From Rosa chinensis (lineage: Eukaryota; Streptophyta; Magnoliopsida; Rosales; Rosaceae), in assembly GCF_002994745.2 (NCBI RefSeq), contig NC_037094.1:26761001-26825000 (forward strand): 64,000 nucleotides of DNA, in the 5' to 3' direction. Below are positions 1 through 12,807 of this stretch, one piece after another. The position numbers and the translations under genes were made by a program. How positions within the stretch are numbered: position 1 is the first letter of the stretch; each line of letters starts with the position of its first letter. The notes under the pieces are model-generated. The model was given only the letters and a program-made list of their open reading frames with translations. It was not told the origin of the DNA and searched no databases.

Positions 1-337
1 GAAATTGGCGATTTTGATTAAGTCTTTTTATTTTCCAAGAGATGTAGGCGATTGCCATATTACTTTTATTGGATTAGATTTTCTTTAATCATAGAAACAA
101 TGATGTATTCCGTTGGCTTATGAATAAAATTTCGAGTTCTTTTCATTATGACTCAACTTTGATTCTGAGCATATGACTTTGTGACTACGATGGCTAGGCC
201 ATCAATATTAATTCAAGGATATGGAATAGCCCAAGTTCCACTTGCCAAATGCCACCCTGATTACAGTTGTCACAGAAACTCTCTACGCTCTTAGGGCACA
301 AAGTACCCTATGAATAGCCAACGAATTCCATGCGAAA

Positions 338-3300
338 ATGCATGTAGAGAACGGAAATGAGTTCCTTTGCATTACCTCTAATGATTGCGAACAAAGACGC
401 ATCTTAGAGAAGTTTATGTGTCTCTCTAGTGGACTTTATGTCACTATTCAAGCTATTAAATCCAATAAAGTTATGAGAGAAGATCTCTTGGATTTAGACA
501 CATATTGGGTTTGTCACGACAGGATAGATCATCCTAATCATGATATGATGATCCGTCTACAAAAAGACTTCACACGGACATCTTTTCTCTCGAGCGAAAC
601 GAAGCATGAATCAAAAGTTGATTCTTAGACTAAGTGTGACCGACGTTGCTGCCTAAGGCACCGCCTCCATCCACCACCAGCCTAGGGCTGGCGTAGTCTC
701 TATCCATGACTCCATGGATGGCGTCCATCATGGTGATGGCGCCCTAGGTGGCTTATGCATAAAATTCTCATTGGTTGCTTCTAAAGCCTCTCGCTCGTTT
801 TACTAAGCCTGTTCCTTAGGGAAATTAGGACTGAGACCGTCCTATGCAAAGGATTTGACAATACTCATTCTGTTCTTATAAAGAATCCGTAGGGATTTTG
901 TGGATTGATTCAACCAACTTGCGGACGCTTAAATATTTCATGATGTTGGTTAACACGCAAACACGCTGGTCACGTGTTGTGCCATTGTCCACCTCTAAAT
1001 GCTACTTATGCTAGACTCCTAGCATATATCATATGACAAAGGGCTCACTCCCAAATCATCCTATTCAGTCAATTGGATTTGACTATGCTAGTGAGTTTAC
1101 ATTGAAGACTTTCGATGGATATTGCAATGGGCTTGATGTTGGACATCACATTCCCATGTACACACCCAATTGGTCTCGCGGAAACGACTACGATGGTAGT
1201 CCGAACATTGGTAATGCTCACCAATCTTCTTACATCCGCTTGGGGTGATGCGATATAGCATGCAGCCATGCTAATTAGTCTACGACCTACCGCCACTCAA
1301 TGTACCTTTGCGTTACAGCTAGTGACTGGGTACACGTCTTTTGTACTTCTGCACATTTGAGTGAGCCATTTAGGTGCCTATTGCGCCTCCACAGCGCTCT
1401 GTGATGGGTCCTTACAGACGAATGGGCAACTACGTTGGATTTGAGCTTCCAACCATCGTCCGCCACTTAAATGCCCTTGCTAAGCGATCTTCTTACCGCT
1501 AGATTTGCGGATGTCACTTTGATGAGACAGTCTTCCCATCGTTAGGGGGAGATAAGAACATAATGTTCAACAGGAACGACAGGAATTGTCGTAGTCTATC
1601 CCCACTATGTCTCATCTTGATCCCTATTAAAGTGACGAGATCACACAAATATGCTGCAAACATGCCTGCAAGGAAGGACGTCCCTACGAGAGGATGTAGC
1701 GCCACCCTACACGGAGGTAGGCATGGCGCCAACGCCAATGAGAGTGGCACTCTGGCGTTACAGGCTATGGCCCCAGCTAGGATGCGTGGGAGGCCCGTGG
1801 GTTCGAAGGATACATTGGCACAAACCAATCCTCGATCATCGACACTCAAAAATCCGTCTCATGAGTATCTTCCGGGTTATGGTTATCGTTGGGGGACGCC
1901 TCAACGCCAGAACCTATTCCTGAGAATATAGAGCTCTATGAAAATTACATTAGTGTACATGAGACGTGGGATAGAAACTCCATCAGAATTGATGATGTAG
2001 TTGCGTATTTTGTTGCGCATGAGTTTTTTTTTAGATGATATCGAACCACGCTCTGTTGATGAATGAATGCCAACGTAGAGAGTTTTTGGCCTAAATGGAA
2101 AGATGCGATCCAGGTTAAGATGGATTCTCTAACGAAGAGGAAGGTTTTCGAGCTAGAGATGCCAACACCTCCTAACATAGAACCTGTTAACTAATGGGTC
2201 TTCGTTAGAAAGCGTAATGAGAAAAAGAGATGGTAATCTCGCCTTATGGCGCAAGGCTTCTCACAAAACGCCCTGGAATCGACTACGATGAGACATATTC
2301 TTTCGTAATGGATGTCATTGCACTCCACTACCCTGTCAATTTGGTAGTTTCCGAATAACTGAACATGCAGCTTACAAATATGGTCACTACGTATCTCTAT
2401 AGGGATCTAGATACGGAATATACATGAAGGTTCATGGCGAACTTTATTTACCCAAGTCAAGTGGCTCTAGACCACGGAGTGCATTTACAAAGAGGTTGAA
2501 ACGCTCACTAAAGTGACTACTTGATTGGGAATGGATATGCCCACGCGTTTCTATAACAAGTTTCGGATTCTATCGCGGTTCATGTTGGACATGATCTTCA
2601 TTAGAAGCCTTTAAAGAGTTAAGGGAAACCGCTAAACACTTGAAATCCGTAGTTTGAGATGAAGGATTTTGGGAGAACACGATTATGTATCGATTTGGAA
2701 CTTGAGCATCGTGTCGATAGATGCTTAGGCATTTTGACAAGGTCAAGCCTTCAAGCACCCCCATGATCGTCCGTAGTCTTGATCCTGAAAAGGATCCTCT
2801 TCGTCGAAAGGATGATGACGAAGATGTGCTAGAGGCAAAAGTGTCTTACTTAGTACAATAGGCGCATTATTGTACTTATCTCAATGCACAAGACCGGACA
2901 TCTCATATGTTGTGAACTTGTTAGCTAGATATAGCTCTGCGCCAACGCGACGCCATTGGATTGGTGTAAAAGATATCTTTCGATATTTGAGATGTACGAT
3001 TGATATGGGCTTGTTCTATCCCTACAAAGTGATGATGGATTCGGACCCATCACACACCAGGTACGCCGCCAACACTGGCCAGCACCCATTATCCCCATCC
3101 CAAAACTATATAAGTGTTTTGGAAGGTTTTGCTGATATTGGGTACCTCTCTGACCCACACAAAGGTCGCTCCCAATCCGGTTAAGTGTTCACCATGGGAA
3201 AAGACCGTGACATCTTGGAGGTCTACATAATAGACCCTAGTCGCTATATCTTCGAACGATGCAGAGATCATTGCTCTTCACGAAGTGGCTCGTGAATGTA

Positions 3301-3560
3301 TATGGATTGGATCCATAATTACGCATGTTCGAACAATTGTGGTTTGAAGTCTACCACAGATGAGCCTACGAGCATTTAGGATAATGCTACTTGTTTTGAA
3401 CAAATGAGGTAAGGCTACATCAAAAGCGACAACACCAAGCATAATCAGCAACAACAGACATTCCTTGAGATCAAAGTGAACTAGGTTCGATCTGAGGACA
3501 GTGAGGCAGACTTGTTTACTAAGTCATTGCCCAATTCCACGTTCGAGAAACATGTGGCAA
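338..3560 (+). pseudogene. copia pol pseudogene (GAG-pre-integrase, IN, RT, RNase H)
   Basis: This is a broken polyprotein in several frames. The GAG-pre-integrase part is at about 338-628 and includes a zinc-finger-like stretch with DRIDHPNHDMMIRL. The integrase core is around 1033-1500, with the phrase SIGFDYASEFTLKTFDGYC. Reverse transcriptase remnants lie at about 1950-2870. The RNase H region is at about 2870-3560 and shows the copia signature TRPDISYVVNLLARYS. No frame stays open for more than about 120 codons. In an intact element this polyprotein performs cDNA synthesis and integration; here the repeated frame breaks rule that out. Confidence 0.8.
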
Positions 3561-3787
3561 GAATTGGCTTGCGGAAATTATCTGAACTCCTATGATCGTA
3601 GTCATCAGGGGGAGGCGCAGACATCAGGGGGAGATGTCTACATGTTCGTCTCGAATCGTGAAGGGTGTGTTGTGCTCTTTTTCCCCTTCGACCGAGGTTA
3701 TTTTTGTCCTACTGGGTTTTTGTTACTCAGCAAGGTTTTTAACGAGGCAACGAGAGAAGCACCGCGTTTGGGCAACACAAGGGGGAG

Positions 3788-4005
3788 TGTTCAAGGAAAA
3801 CCTAATTTGTGTTTAGCCCAAACTCTAGGTTACTTGACCTAGTGGTAATAGGATTTAATTAGAAGGATCTAGAATCCTAATCAATGTAGAATTACTTTCC
3901 TTGTATGATTGAGATTCTATGCATTGTAATCCTCTATATAAAGAGGCCCCTATTATCAATGAGAATACACAGCAAATTCCTCTCAAATTCAATTTCTCTA
4001 CAACA
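3788..4005 (+). repeat. 3' LTR of copia element A (218 bp)
   Basis: The LTR starts TGTTCAAGG directly after the purine tract GGGGGAG and ends in CTACAACA. It contains a TATA-like box, CTATATAAAGAGGCCCC, around 3934-3950, which matches the same box in the LTRs of the element at 6445-13041. The start is firm. The end is chosen from the CA dinucleotide and alignment with the related LTRs. The 5' LTR is off the window, so a target-site duplication cannot be checked. Confidence 0.75.
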
Positions 4006-4267
4006 TGACCAGCTTTATGGCAATTAATAATAATTACTAATTAGTTAACTATAATTAGTCATGAACTCATCATAATGAATTATCACAAATGGCAGCTTCT
4101 TCTTATTTAATGGTTGTATCACCACCTAAGGAATAGTGGTGAGCAAATGTGAATCCAATTCCGTATCAATATGTACATATTACCTTATCATAGAATTATA
4201 TTAGGTGAATTACTATTTTGGATACCCTAAAAAGTGAACCACTTTATCATTATCATATTAGGGTTTG

Positions 4268-4955
4268 GGTTGGAAAGGCTGAAGAACAAGGGCATGGACG
4301 TGGACATGGAGGCCAAGGGCAAAATCTACGAAGGTGCTGATAACCTTATTAACTACATTGTTTCTTGATTCTTAGTTTTCTGCACAACTAAAGTATCAAT
4401 TTCTGGTACAAGTTTCTTGTTCTTTAATGTCACATTTCCAAATTTAGTTTTGATTGTTAACTTGCTGACTTTTCATCATTGACAATGAGTTTGGATTTGT
4501 TATTTGTAAGTAGCTATGTAAACCCTAATCGGCAGATGAAAACTCCAGGAGAGCCGTCCTCCCTGTAACAAATTTTGTAAAGTGGGTTAACACCATAGCA
4601 CTACTTTCTGATTCAACTGTACCCATTCGAGTACATAAATCCAAGACGTCAGGGTGCACATCTTTTCGAACACCTACTTATAAGCTCACTTCATACTTAC
4701 AACCTATGAATTCGAAGCGGAAAAGCTAATTGGCTCTGATAAGTCTAGCTCCATCTTTGCTAATGTATATATGGTAGGGCCGTAGGGGGCATCTGTCATT
4801 CTTGGCTGGTGTGCCTCACACCTAGTAGTGGCATTTGAAATTCGTCCTCTACGCTTCAGGAGAAATGAATCGACTATGGAATTCAATGTTGATCATCGTA
4901 CTAAACATTATTGATTTCTAGTATGGGAAAATTTAACTTTAGCAATAAGCAGTTA
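4268..4955 (+). repeat. Direct repeat, copy 1 (partner at 13968-14592)
   Basis: This non-coding or decayed stretch shares long matching blocks with 13968-14592 in the same orientation. Examples are GGCTGAAGAAC at the left, AAATCCAAGACGTCAG in the middle and GAATCGACTATGGAATTCA near the right. The two copies differ by many substitutions and small indels, so the duplication is old. Short open frames exist in both but neither is conserved in frame. I do not recognise the source. The two copies lie either side of the copia element at 6445-13041. Confidence 0.7.
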
Positions 4956-5784
4956 TAGCTTTTAGTTTATGAAAATTGCATCTTACTAACTTCTATAAGT
5001 TGTTGTTGTTGTAAAACGAACATAAAAGTGTTTCAGAAAATGGAGAGAGCTTTTGCTTCAAAGAACTTAAGAGAAAGAGAGTTTAGATATAGAGAAGGAG
5101 TGTAGTATGTTCTGTTTTTATCTTTTCAACATGGATGAGAAATGGACTACATATAGTGGAAGGTAAGGAACATGTAGCCTAAAGTCCTCCATAAAACAAG
5201 GACCCTTAAAGTCCTCCTTAAAACATGGAACCCTTAAAACTAGGAAGAGAAAAGCATCTTCTAATATATATCTATTTACATGATATAGCCATAATAATTT
5301 ACAACAGTTGTCAAATTGTACGCAACTTTTGAAATAACTTGTTTTTAAATTTTTACCAAATACATTTTTCTATATAACTTTTTTAAATAATTTAAGCTAC
5401 CACGAACATGAAGTGCTTTGTGTCATTGTTGGCTGAGCATGTAATCTTACAGGTACATCTTTTGTATTTGAACTTGAGATCGGATCTCTGTCAATATTCA
5501 TCCATTCAACTAAGAATTTTTTTATTTTTAATTTTTTTAGGGGAAAAAAAAAGAACTTTTGACTTTTTTATCATCGATGATCATCACAAGTAGGACCAAA
5601 TTACGGATAAAATTTTAACAAATCATTAAACTCGCGATTACAACTAAATAAAAAAATTGAGAAGATAAACCTCGAAGCCCTGATAGACATGAAAAGAAAG
5701 CATTCACAAACATACGGTCATATGACCAATTTTTAGCTATAACTGGATCGGGATTCTAAGCAAAACCACCCCAACCTTCCTCAC
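4956..5784. other. Intergenic, no feature recognised
   Basis: This stretch is AT-rich. A block around 5385-5450 (AATTTAAGCTACCACGAACA onward) resembles 19548-19630 in the same orientation, so it contains a low-copy dispersed repeat. No coding region, RNA gene or transposon ends were recognised. Confidence 0.5.
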
Positions 5785-5787
5785 TTA

Positions 5788-6103
5788 TGGTGCGTTTACT
5801 TGGAATGGAAAATAATCATGAATCGGAGACAACTAGAATGGGAGAAGAAAGGAATCAGTATTGATTCCAGATTAGTTGATTCCTAAACCCATCTCCCCCC
5901 CCCTTCGGAATCAAATTTCTGAGTATTCAAGAATTGATTCCTTATAAGGAGGTGAGACCTACACCCGTTCCAATTCCTTCATGTGTTAGTAAACGCAGGA
6001 AGACTTTTATCGAAATCATTCTGATTCCTTTATATGTTAGTAAGCGTAGGAATAGTTTTACCCTGTAATCATTCCTTCCCATTCGAAGTAAGTAAACGTG
6101 CCC
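5788..6103. mobile_element. PIF/Harbinger-like MITE (316 bp)
   Basis: Terminal inverted repeats are visible: the left end reads TGGTGCGTTTACTT and the reverse complement of the right end reads GGGCACGTTTACTT. The trinucleotide TTA stands on both sides (5785-5787 and 6104-6106), which is the usual Harbinger/Tourist target duplication. Internal GAATCATTCTGATTCC-type repeats point inward from both ends. It has no coding capacity and must have been moved by a transposase encoded elsewhere. Confidence 0.7.
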
Positions 6104-6106
6104 TTA

Positions 6107-6439
6107 AACTCAGTACACAATCCCAGCTAAGAAACTCATGGAAAGCCCACGTACCGAAGTACAAGGAAGTGTATCGAACAATCGAAGTATCACGGTCATC
6201 TACAACTAGTGCATGTACCGAGTTCAATTGCTAAGATCTAGAGTCATAGTCAAAAGCGTCTAATCGTTGTCCAATTGAGGAACTTGGACGCCATACGCCC
6301 ATACTTCATCCACATAAAAGCCCAGCAAAGAAACCTGACATAAGCCCAGGTCTATACATGTTGGGTAGTATTGAGGAGAAGCATCGCCACCGTTATTTTC
6401 ATGATCTTCGTATAGAATGTGTTTTTTCATTAAAATTTA
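6107..6439. other. Intergenic, nothing recognised
   Basis: This is a short spacer between the MITE and the 3' LTR of the minus-strand copia element. No conserved open frame or repeat end was seen. Confidence 0.4.
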
Positions 6440-6444
6440 GTTAT

Positions 6445-6678
6445 TGTTTAAGGAAAACTGAATTGGGAGAGAATTGAGTCATCATTTCATTGATAATAGG
6501 GGCCTCTTTATATAGAGGATTACAAGCATAGAGATAGAGTTGTACAAGGAAACATAATCGTACATTGATTGAATATCTTCTAAGATTCTCTGAGAATATC
6601 TCTAATATAAACCTTATTTCAACTAGAGTAAGTAACCTCGAGTTTGGGCCAGACACATATTCTGGATTTACTTGAACA
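6445..6678 (-). repeat. 3' LTR of copia element B
   Basis: The plus-strand reading runs from TGTTTAAGG to TTGAACA. The LTR is bounded outside by GTTAT and inside by the purine tract. It carries the family TATA-like box (TATATAAAGAGG on the minus strand). Confidence 0.9.
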
Positions 6679-6899
6679 CTCCCCTTTGTGTCGCCCAAAC
6701 GTGGTGCTCCTCTCGTTGCCTCATTAAAAACCTTGCCGAGTAACAAAAACCCAGTGGGACAAAAATAACCTCGGACAAAGTGGAAAAAGAGCACAACACA
6801 CCCTTCACGTTTCGAGACCATACATGTAGACACCTCCTCCTGATGTCTGCATCTCCCCCTGACGACTACAGTCATTGGAGTTCGGATCACTTCAGCAAA

Positions 6900-9800
6900 C
6901 AATGCTACCAACATGTTTCTTGAAAGTGGAATTTAGGCAATGACTTAGTAAGCAAGCCTGCCGCACTGTCCTCAGATTGAACCTAGTTCACTTTGATCTT
7001 GAGGAGAGTTTGTTGTTGCTGATTATTCTTAGTGTTGTCGCTTTTGATGTAGCCTTTGCTTCTTTATTCAAAACAAGCAACATTATCTTAAATGCTCGTA
7101 GGCTCATCTGTGGTAAACTTCAAACCACAATTATTTGGAACATGTGTAATTATGGATCCAATCCATATACATTCACGAACCACTTTGTGAAGAGTAATAA
7201 TCTCTGCATTATTCGAAGATATATTGACTAGGGTCTGTTCTGTAGACCTCCAAGATATCACGGTCTTTACCCATGGTGAACATTTAACCAGTTTGTGAAT
7301 GACCTTTGTGTGGGTCAGAGAGATACCCAACATCAGCAAAACCTTCCAAAACACATGTCATTTTGGGATGGGGATAGTGGACACAGGCCAGTGTTGGCGG
7401 TGTTCATGGTGTGTGATGTGTCTGAATCAATCATCTCTTTGTAGGGATAGAACAAGCCCATATCAATCATACATCTCAAGTATCGAAATATATCTTTTAC
7501 ACCAATCCAATGGCGTCGCATTGGCGCAAAACTATATCTAAGTAACAAGTTCATGGCAAATGAGATGTCCGGTCTTGTGCATTGAGCTAAGTACAATAAT
7601 GCGCCTATTGTACTTAACTAGGACATTTTTGCCCCTAGCGCATCTTCGTCATCATCCTTTGAACGAAGATGATCCTTTTTAGGATTAAGAATATGGACGA
7701 TCATGGGGGTGCTTAAAGGCTTGACCTTGTCAAAATACCTAAGCATCTATCAACACGATGCTCAAGTTCCAAACTGAGACATAATCGTGTTCTCCCAAAA
7801 TCCTTCATCTCAAACTCAGATTTCAAGTGTTTAGCGGTTTTCCCTTAACTCTTTAAGGGCTTCCAATGAAAATCATGTCCAACATGAACTACGATAAAAT
7901 CCGAAACTTGTTATGGAAACACGTAGGCATATCCCTTCCCAATCAAGTAGTCACTTTAGTGAGCGTTTCAACCTTTTTGTAAACGCGCTCCGTGGTCTAG
8001 AGCCACTTGACTTGGGTAAATGAAGTTCACAATGAACCTTCTTGTATGTTCCATATCTAGATCCCTATAGAGATACGTAGTGACCACATTCGTAAGCTGC
8101 ATGTTCAGTTATTCGGAAACTACCAAACTGACAGGGTAGTGAAGTGCAATGACATCCATTACGAGAGAATATGTCTCATCGTAGTCGATTCCAGGGCATT
8201 TTGTGAGAAGTCTTGCGCCATAAGGCGAGATTACCATCTCTTTTTTCTCATCACGCTTTCTAATGAAGACCCATTAGTCAATAAGTTTTATGTTTAGGAG
8301 GTGTTGGCATCATCAGCTCGAAAAACCTTCCTCTTCGTTAGAGAATTCAACTTAACCCGGATCGCATCTTTCCATTTATGCCAAATTTCTCCACATTGGC
8401 ATTCATTCATTAACGGAGCATGCTTCTATATCATCGGACTCAACAAACTCATGCGCAACGAAATGTGCAACTACATCATCAATTATGATGGAGTTTCTAT
8501 CCCACGTCTCATGTACACTAGTGTAATTTTCATAGAGCTCTATATTCTCAGGAATAGGTTTTGACGTTGAGAAGTGCCCCAACGATAACTATAACCCGAA
8601 AGATTCTCATGAGACGGATTTTGAGTGTCGATGATCAAAGGATTAGAGTGTGCCAAAGTATCATTCGAACTCACGGGCCTCCCACGCATCCTAGCTGGGG
8701 CCATGGCCTATAATGCCAGAGTGCCACTGTCTTTGGCGTTGGCGCCATGTCTACCTCCATGTAGGGTGCCGCTACATCCTCTCGTAGGAACGTCCTTCCT
8801 TGCAGGCATGTTTGCAGCATATTTGTGTGATCTCGTCACTTTAGTATGGATTGAGATGAGACATAGTGGGGACAGGCCACGACAATTTCTGTCGTTCCTA
8901 CTGAACTTCCTTGTTCTTATCTCCCCCTAACTACGGGAAGACTGTCTCATCAAAGTGACAACCCGCAGATCTAGTTGTAAGGAAATCGCCTAGCAAGGGC
9001 ATTAAGTGTCGGACGATTGTTGGAGTCTCAAATCCAACGTAGTGGCCCATTCGTCTGTACAGACCCATCATAGAGCGTTGTGGCGGCGCAATTGGCATAT
9101 AAATAGCACATTCAAATATGCGTAAGTACGATACTTGTACCCAATCACTAGCTGTAACGCAAAGGTAGATTAAATGGCGGTGGGTCATAGACGAATTAGC
9201 ATAGCTGCATGCTATATTGCATCACCCTAAGCGGATATAAGGAGATTGGTGCGCATTACCAATGTCCGGACTACCATCGTAGACATTTCCGCTAGACCAT
9301 TTGGGTATGTTCATGGGAATATGATGTCCAACATCAGTCCCAATGCAATAACCATCAAAAGTCTTCGATGTAAACTCTCTAGCATCGTCAAATCCAATTA
9401 ACGGAATTAGGATGATCTGGGGAGTGAGCCCGTTGTCATATGATATTTTCTAGGAGTGTAGCATAAGTAGCATTTACAAGTGGACAATGGCACAACACGT
9501 GACCAGCGTGTTTGCGTGTCAACCAACATCATAAGATATTTAAATGTCCACAAGTTTGTTGAACTACTCCACAGATTCTATGTAAGAACATAATGAGTAT
9601 TTTATATCATTTTCATAGGACAGTCTCAGTCTTAATTTCCCTAAGGAACGGGCTTTGTAAAACTAGCGAGAGGCTTTAGAAGCAACCAATGAGAATTTTG
9701 GTTGGGCCTGAGCGTCTGAAACGCTATTTGAAGCAAGTTGGTGATTGCAGCATCACCTAAGGCGCCATCACCATGATGGACGCTATCCATGGCGTTATGG

Positions 9801-10690
9801 ATAAGGACTACGCCAGCCCTAGACTGGTGGTAGACGGAGGCGGTGCCCTAGGCAGCTGCGTCGGTCACACTTAGTCCAGAAATCAACTTTTGATTCATGC
9901 TTCGTTTCGCTCGAAAGAAATGATGTCCATGTGAAGTCATTAGTAGACGGATCATCATATCATGACTAGGATAATCTATCATGTCGTGACAAAGCCAATA
10001 TGTCTCTAAATTCAAGAGATCTTTTCTCATAACTTTATTGGATTAATAGCTCGAATAGTGGCATAGAATCCACTAGAGAGACACATGCATAAACTTTTCT
10101 AAGACGCGCATTTGTTCGCAATTATTACAGGTATTGCAAAGGAACTCATTTCCGTTCTCTACATGCGTTTTCGTATGGAATCCGTTGGCTATTCATAGGT
10201 GCGAGTGACCCTAGGTGTGTAGAGAGTTTTTGTGACAGTAATTAAGGTGCCATTTGGCAAGTGAAACTTGGGCTATTCCATGTCCTTGAATTAATACTAA
10301 TGGCCCAGCCATCGTAGTCACAAAAGTCATATGCTCATAATCAAAATGGAGTCATAAAGAACTCGAAATTTTATTCATAAGCCAACGGAGTTACATCGTT
10401 GTCTCTTTGACTAAACAAAATCTAATTCAAAATGTTAGCTAATGAAAAACAATGGTAGTCGTCTAAGTTCTTTCGGTAATTCCAAAATAAATGTGACCAG
10501 GTGAGTAGAGAGATGTCGGTGGAGCAAGGCTCGATTAAATACCACTAATCTCAGAACCTTCCTAGACATCACACTTACTTTGAGTGAGCCTACTTTGAAG
10601 AAAAACTAAACCATTGGCATTTACTATAAAAATATATGGCAATTGCCTATTACATCTCTTGGAAAAATAAAGACTTAAACAGAATTGGCG
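6900..10690 (-). pseudogene. copia pol pseudogene of element B
   Basis: Broken frames on the minus strand match element A in inverted order. The RNase H piece is at 7333-7596 (TRPDISFAMNLLLRYSF). RT remnants lie at about 7700-8560. Integrase pieces lie at about 8900-9420. The GAG-pre-integrase piece is near 9848-10160 (MIDYPSHDMMIRL). Stops and frameshifts occur throughout. The nucleotide identity to element A is visibly high over most of 1-4005, so A and B form the arms of a large imperfect inverted repeat. Confidence 0.8.
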
Positions 10691-10728
10691 ATCTATTGAT
10701 CCCAGCCAGATTTGTAGTCTTCAACACT

Positions 10729-11778
10729 TCACTCTAGATCATCTTCTTGTTCCATATAGTGAGCTTCTCTTGCTTCACAATATGCTTTGTAAGCGGTGAC
10801 AATTTCTTCACGAGCTCTACAAATGTGCGCCCAATGATCAGACACTCCACATCGATAACATACATCTCTTTGTTCAAACTCCATTGATCGAGGCGCTTTG
10901 AAAGCGTCATTTAAATGGCTCTTAGTGTTGGTGGCGCCACCAACATGGCCAGAGGCGTTGCCTCCCTCTCTCTTTCCACGTTTACCTCTTCGGTTCCGTG
11001 TTCGCCTATTTTGGCGGTTACCTTCCCAAGTAGAGCAATTATATGGACCAGAACGTCCAGAAGTATCCCTAAGATTAGGGTTTCGCTCTTGGAGCATTCT
11101 CTTAGGGGCGCGACTATAATTGGATTTCGGAATATGCTCTATTTCCACGGATATCGAATTATAGTTCTTCACAAGGATGTTGTCATGCTTTTCAGTGACA
11201 TTCATAGCTCCAATGAGCTCATGAAACCTTGTGATCCATCCTGCAACAACATCGATTCGATAGTTCTTAGCAACTATCAATGCAGAAACGAGGAAGGTAC
11301 AGAGAGTTTTCTCAATCAACATCGCATCTGTGATCTCTTTACCACAAAATTCCATTAAGGATTTAATGCGAAGTGCTTCCGAGTTATAGTCAAGAACTGA
11401 CTTGAAATCACAGAAGCGGAGGCTATGCCATCTCACTTCTAGGTCAGGAAGCAGAGAGTCACGGACGTTGCCAAATCTATCTTCGAGTGAGACCCACAGC
11501 CTTCTAGGGTCTTCTTCATTCATACATTCGTACTGGAGCGAATCATCCATATGACGAGTCATTAGGATGATGGCTTTCGCCTTATTTGCCTCTAAGGCTG
11601 CACTATTTGCTTCCAAAGCTTGAGCTTGCCCAACAGTTAGCACGTCCTGGCTAGGCTCGAGAATCGTATCCAAGATTCCATCGGCCTTAAGATGCTAGCG
11701 GATATCACGAACCCACCTGTGATATTCAGAGCCAGTTGTTCCCAATGGAGCAAAATCCAATTTGTTCAGGTTACTCAT
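10729..11778 (-). pseudogene. copia gag with one nonsense codon
   Basis: The natural start is the ATG at 11778 (MSNLNKLDFAPLGTTG...), typical of the N-terminus of a plant copia GAG. The frame is stopped by TAG at 11695-11697, codon 28, then stays open from there to the TGA at 10729. The product would be a nucleocapsid-type protein. A UBN2-like region fills the middle, and a basic RG/GR-rich stretch is followed by one CCHC zinc knuckle, CYRCGVSDHWAHIC, near the C-terminus. It ends in an acidic tail (EQEDDLE). Apart from the single stop, this is the best-preserved part of element B. Confidence 0.85.
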
Positions 11779-12452
11779 CCTAAAAGAGAACAAGAAATTA
11801 GGGTTAGTTTCGGAGAGAAAAAGACTGCCACGAAAACAAATAAAATTTCTTAGCGTAGTCGTTTCCAAGAAATTAGGAATTTCCGAGCGTAGTCGCTTCC
11901 AAGAAATTCGATTCCAAGAGGGGTTGGATTAGATCGAAACAATGATTTTTGTGATCAATCATTTTATCTCAACAAACTCTAAGTTTGGAGGACTCTACAA
12001 GCTCCAAACTTGGAGTGAGCACGAACCCCTACAGTTCGGCTTTTGGTTTCCCCTATGAAGAAGAAAGGGAGGTTGCAAGTCCCCGAGAAAAAGAAGAGAA
12101 AAACAATAAAAAACTTCAAAAACGGGAACTAAAAGAACCTTTAAAACATACCTTGAAAAGTGTAAAAAATTGTCGGAAAAATTCGCAGGAATTTGGTTGC
12201 CGGAGGTGGCCGGCGGTGGCTGGAGTTGGCTGGGCTCTAGCAGCCTTCTTTCTTTTTTTTCTCTTCCGGCAATGGGCTATGGGGCTTCTTTTTTTTTATT
12301 TTTTCTTTCTTCGGCTGCAGCCCACCTCTCTTTTTCTTTGGCTGCGGCCCACCCTTTTTTTTTTCTCTTTCTTTTCTTGTTCTTCTGCTACCTCACGTGG
12401 GCTTCCCTTTTTTTTTTTCTCTTGCTTTTCTGGCAGTGGGCCCGTGCTCTTT

Positions 12453-12484
<32 letters not shown>

Positions 12485-12807
12485 TTTGTCCGAGCCTTCT
12501 TCCTCCTTTGTGGGCTGCTCCCTCTTTTGGGCTCGTCTGGGTCTAGGCTGACTGGAACAGAAGAATTATTAAGGTTGGCGGTTCAAGGTGCAGCAGCCGT
12601 TCCGGTGGCCGGTTCACCTGTTTTTTGGCCGGTTCCGGGAAAAATATTTCTGGTTCCCGTATCCTTGGGTAGAGGCACTTCTAATGGCAAAAGTTGTGAT
12701 GTGGAGGCAGAAAAGGCTTCAAGGTTTTGTATTCGAATTTAGGATTTTAGCTTCTTGAATCAGGGTTTGGCTATTTGTTTCAGGGTTAGAGCTTCGTGCT
12801 GATAACG
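11779..12807 (-). other. Long leader of element B with pyrimidine-rich tract
   Basis: About 1 kb separates the 5' LTR from gag. Next to the LTR, at 12784-12807, the minus strand reads TATCAGCACGAAGCTC, where a primer-binding site is expected; it only partly resembles the usual TGGTATCAGAGC. The middle (12240-12540 on the plus strand) is dominated by T/C runs, including a (CTTT)n stretch. That makes two long but low-complexity open frames on the plus strand; I regard these as chance. Confidence 0.6.

Larger units (their letters stand above)
1..4005 (+). mobile_element. Decayed Ty1/copia retrotransposon, 3' portion (element A)
   Basis: The order of pieces on the plus strand is GAG-pre-integrase, integrase, reverse transcriptase and RNase H, then a polypurine tract (CACAAGGGGGAG at 3776-3787) and a 3' LTR. 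That is copia order. The 5' part, with gag and the 5' LTR, lies outside the window. The coding region is broken by many stops and frameshifts, so the copy cannot be autonomous. It belongs to the same family as the minus-strand element at 6445-13041: the LTRs align along their length and the internal regions match closely in inverted orientation. Confidence 0.85.

Noticed and set aside
11985..12742. Two overlapping plus-strand open frames of about 190 codons each
   Set aside because: They arise from the T/C-rich leader of the minus-strand copia element; composition is low-complexity Phe/Leu/Ser and no domain is visible.
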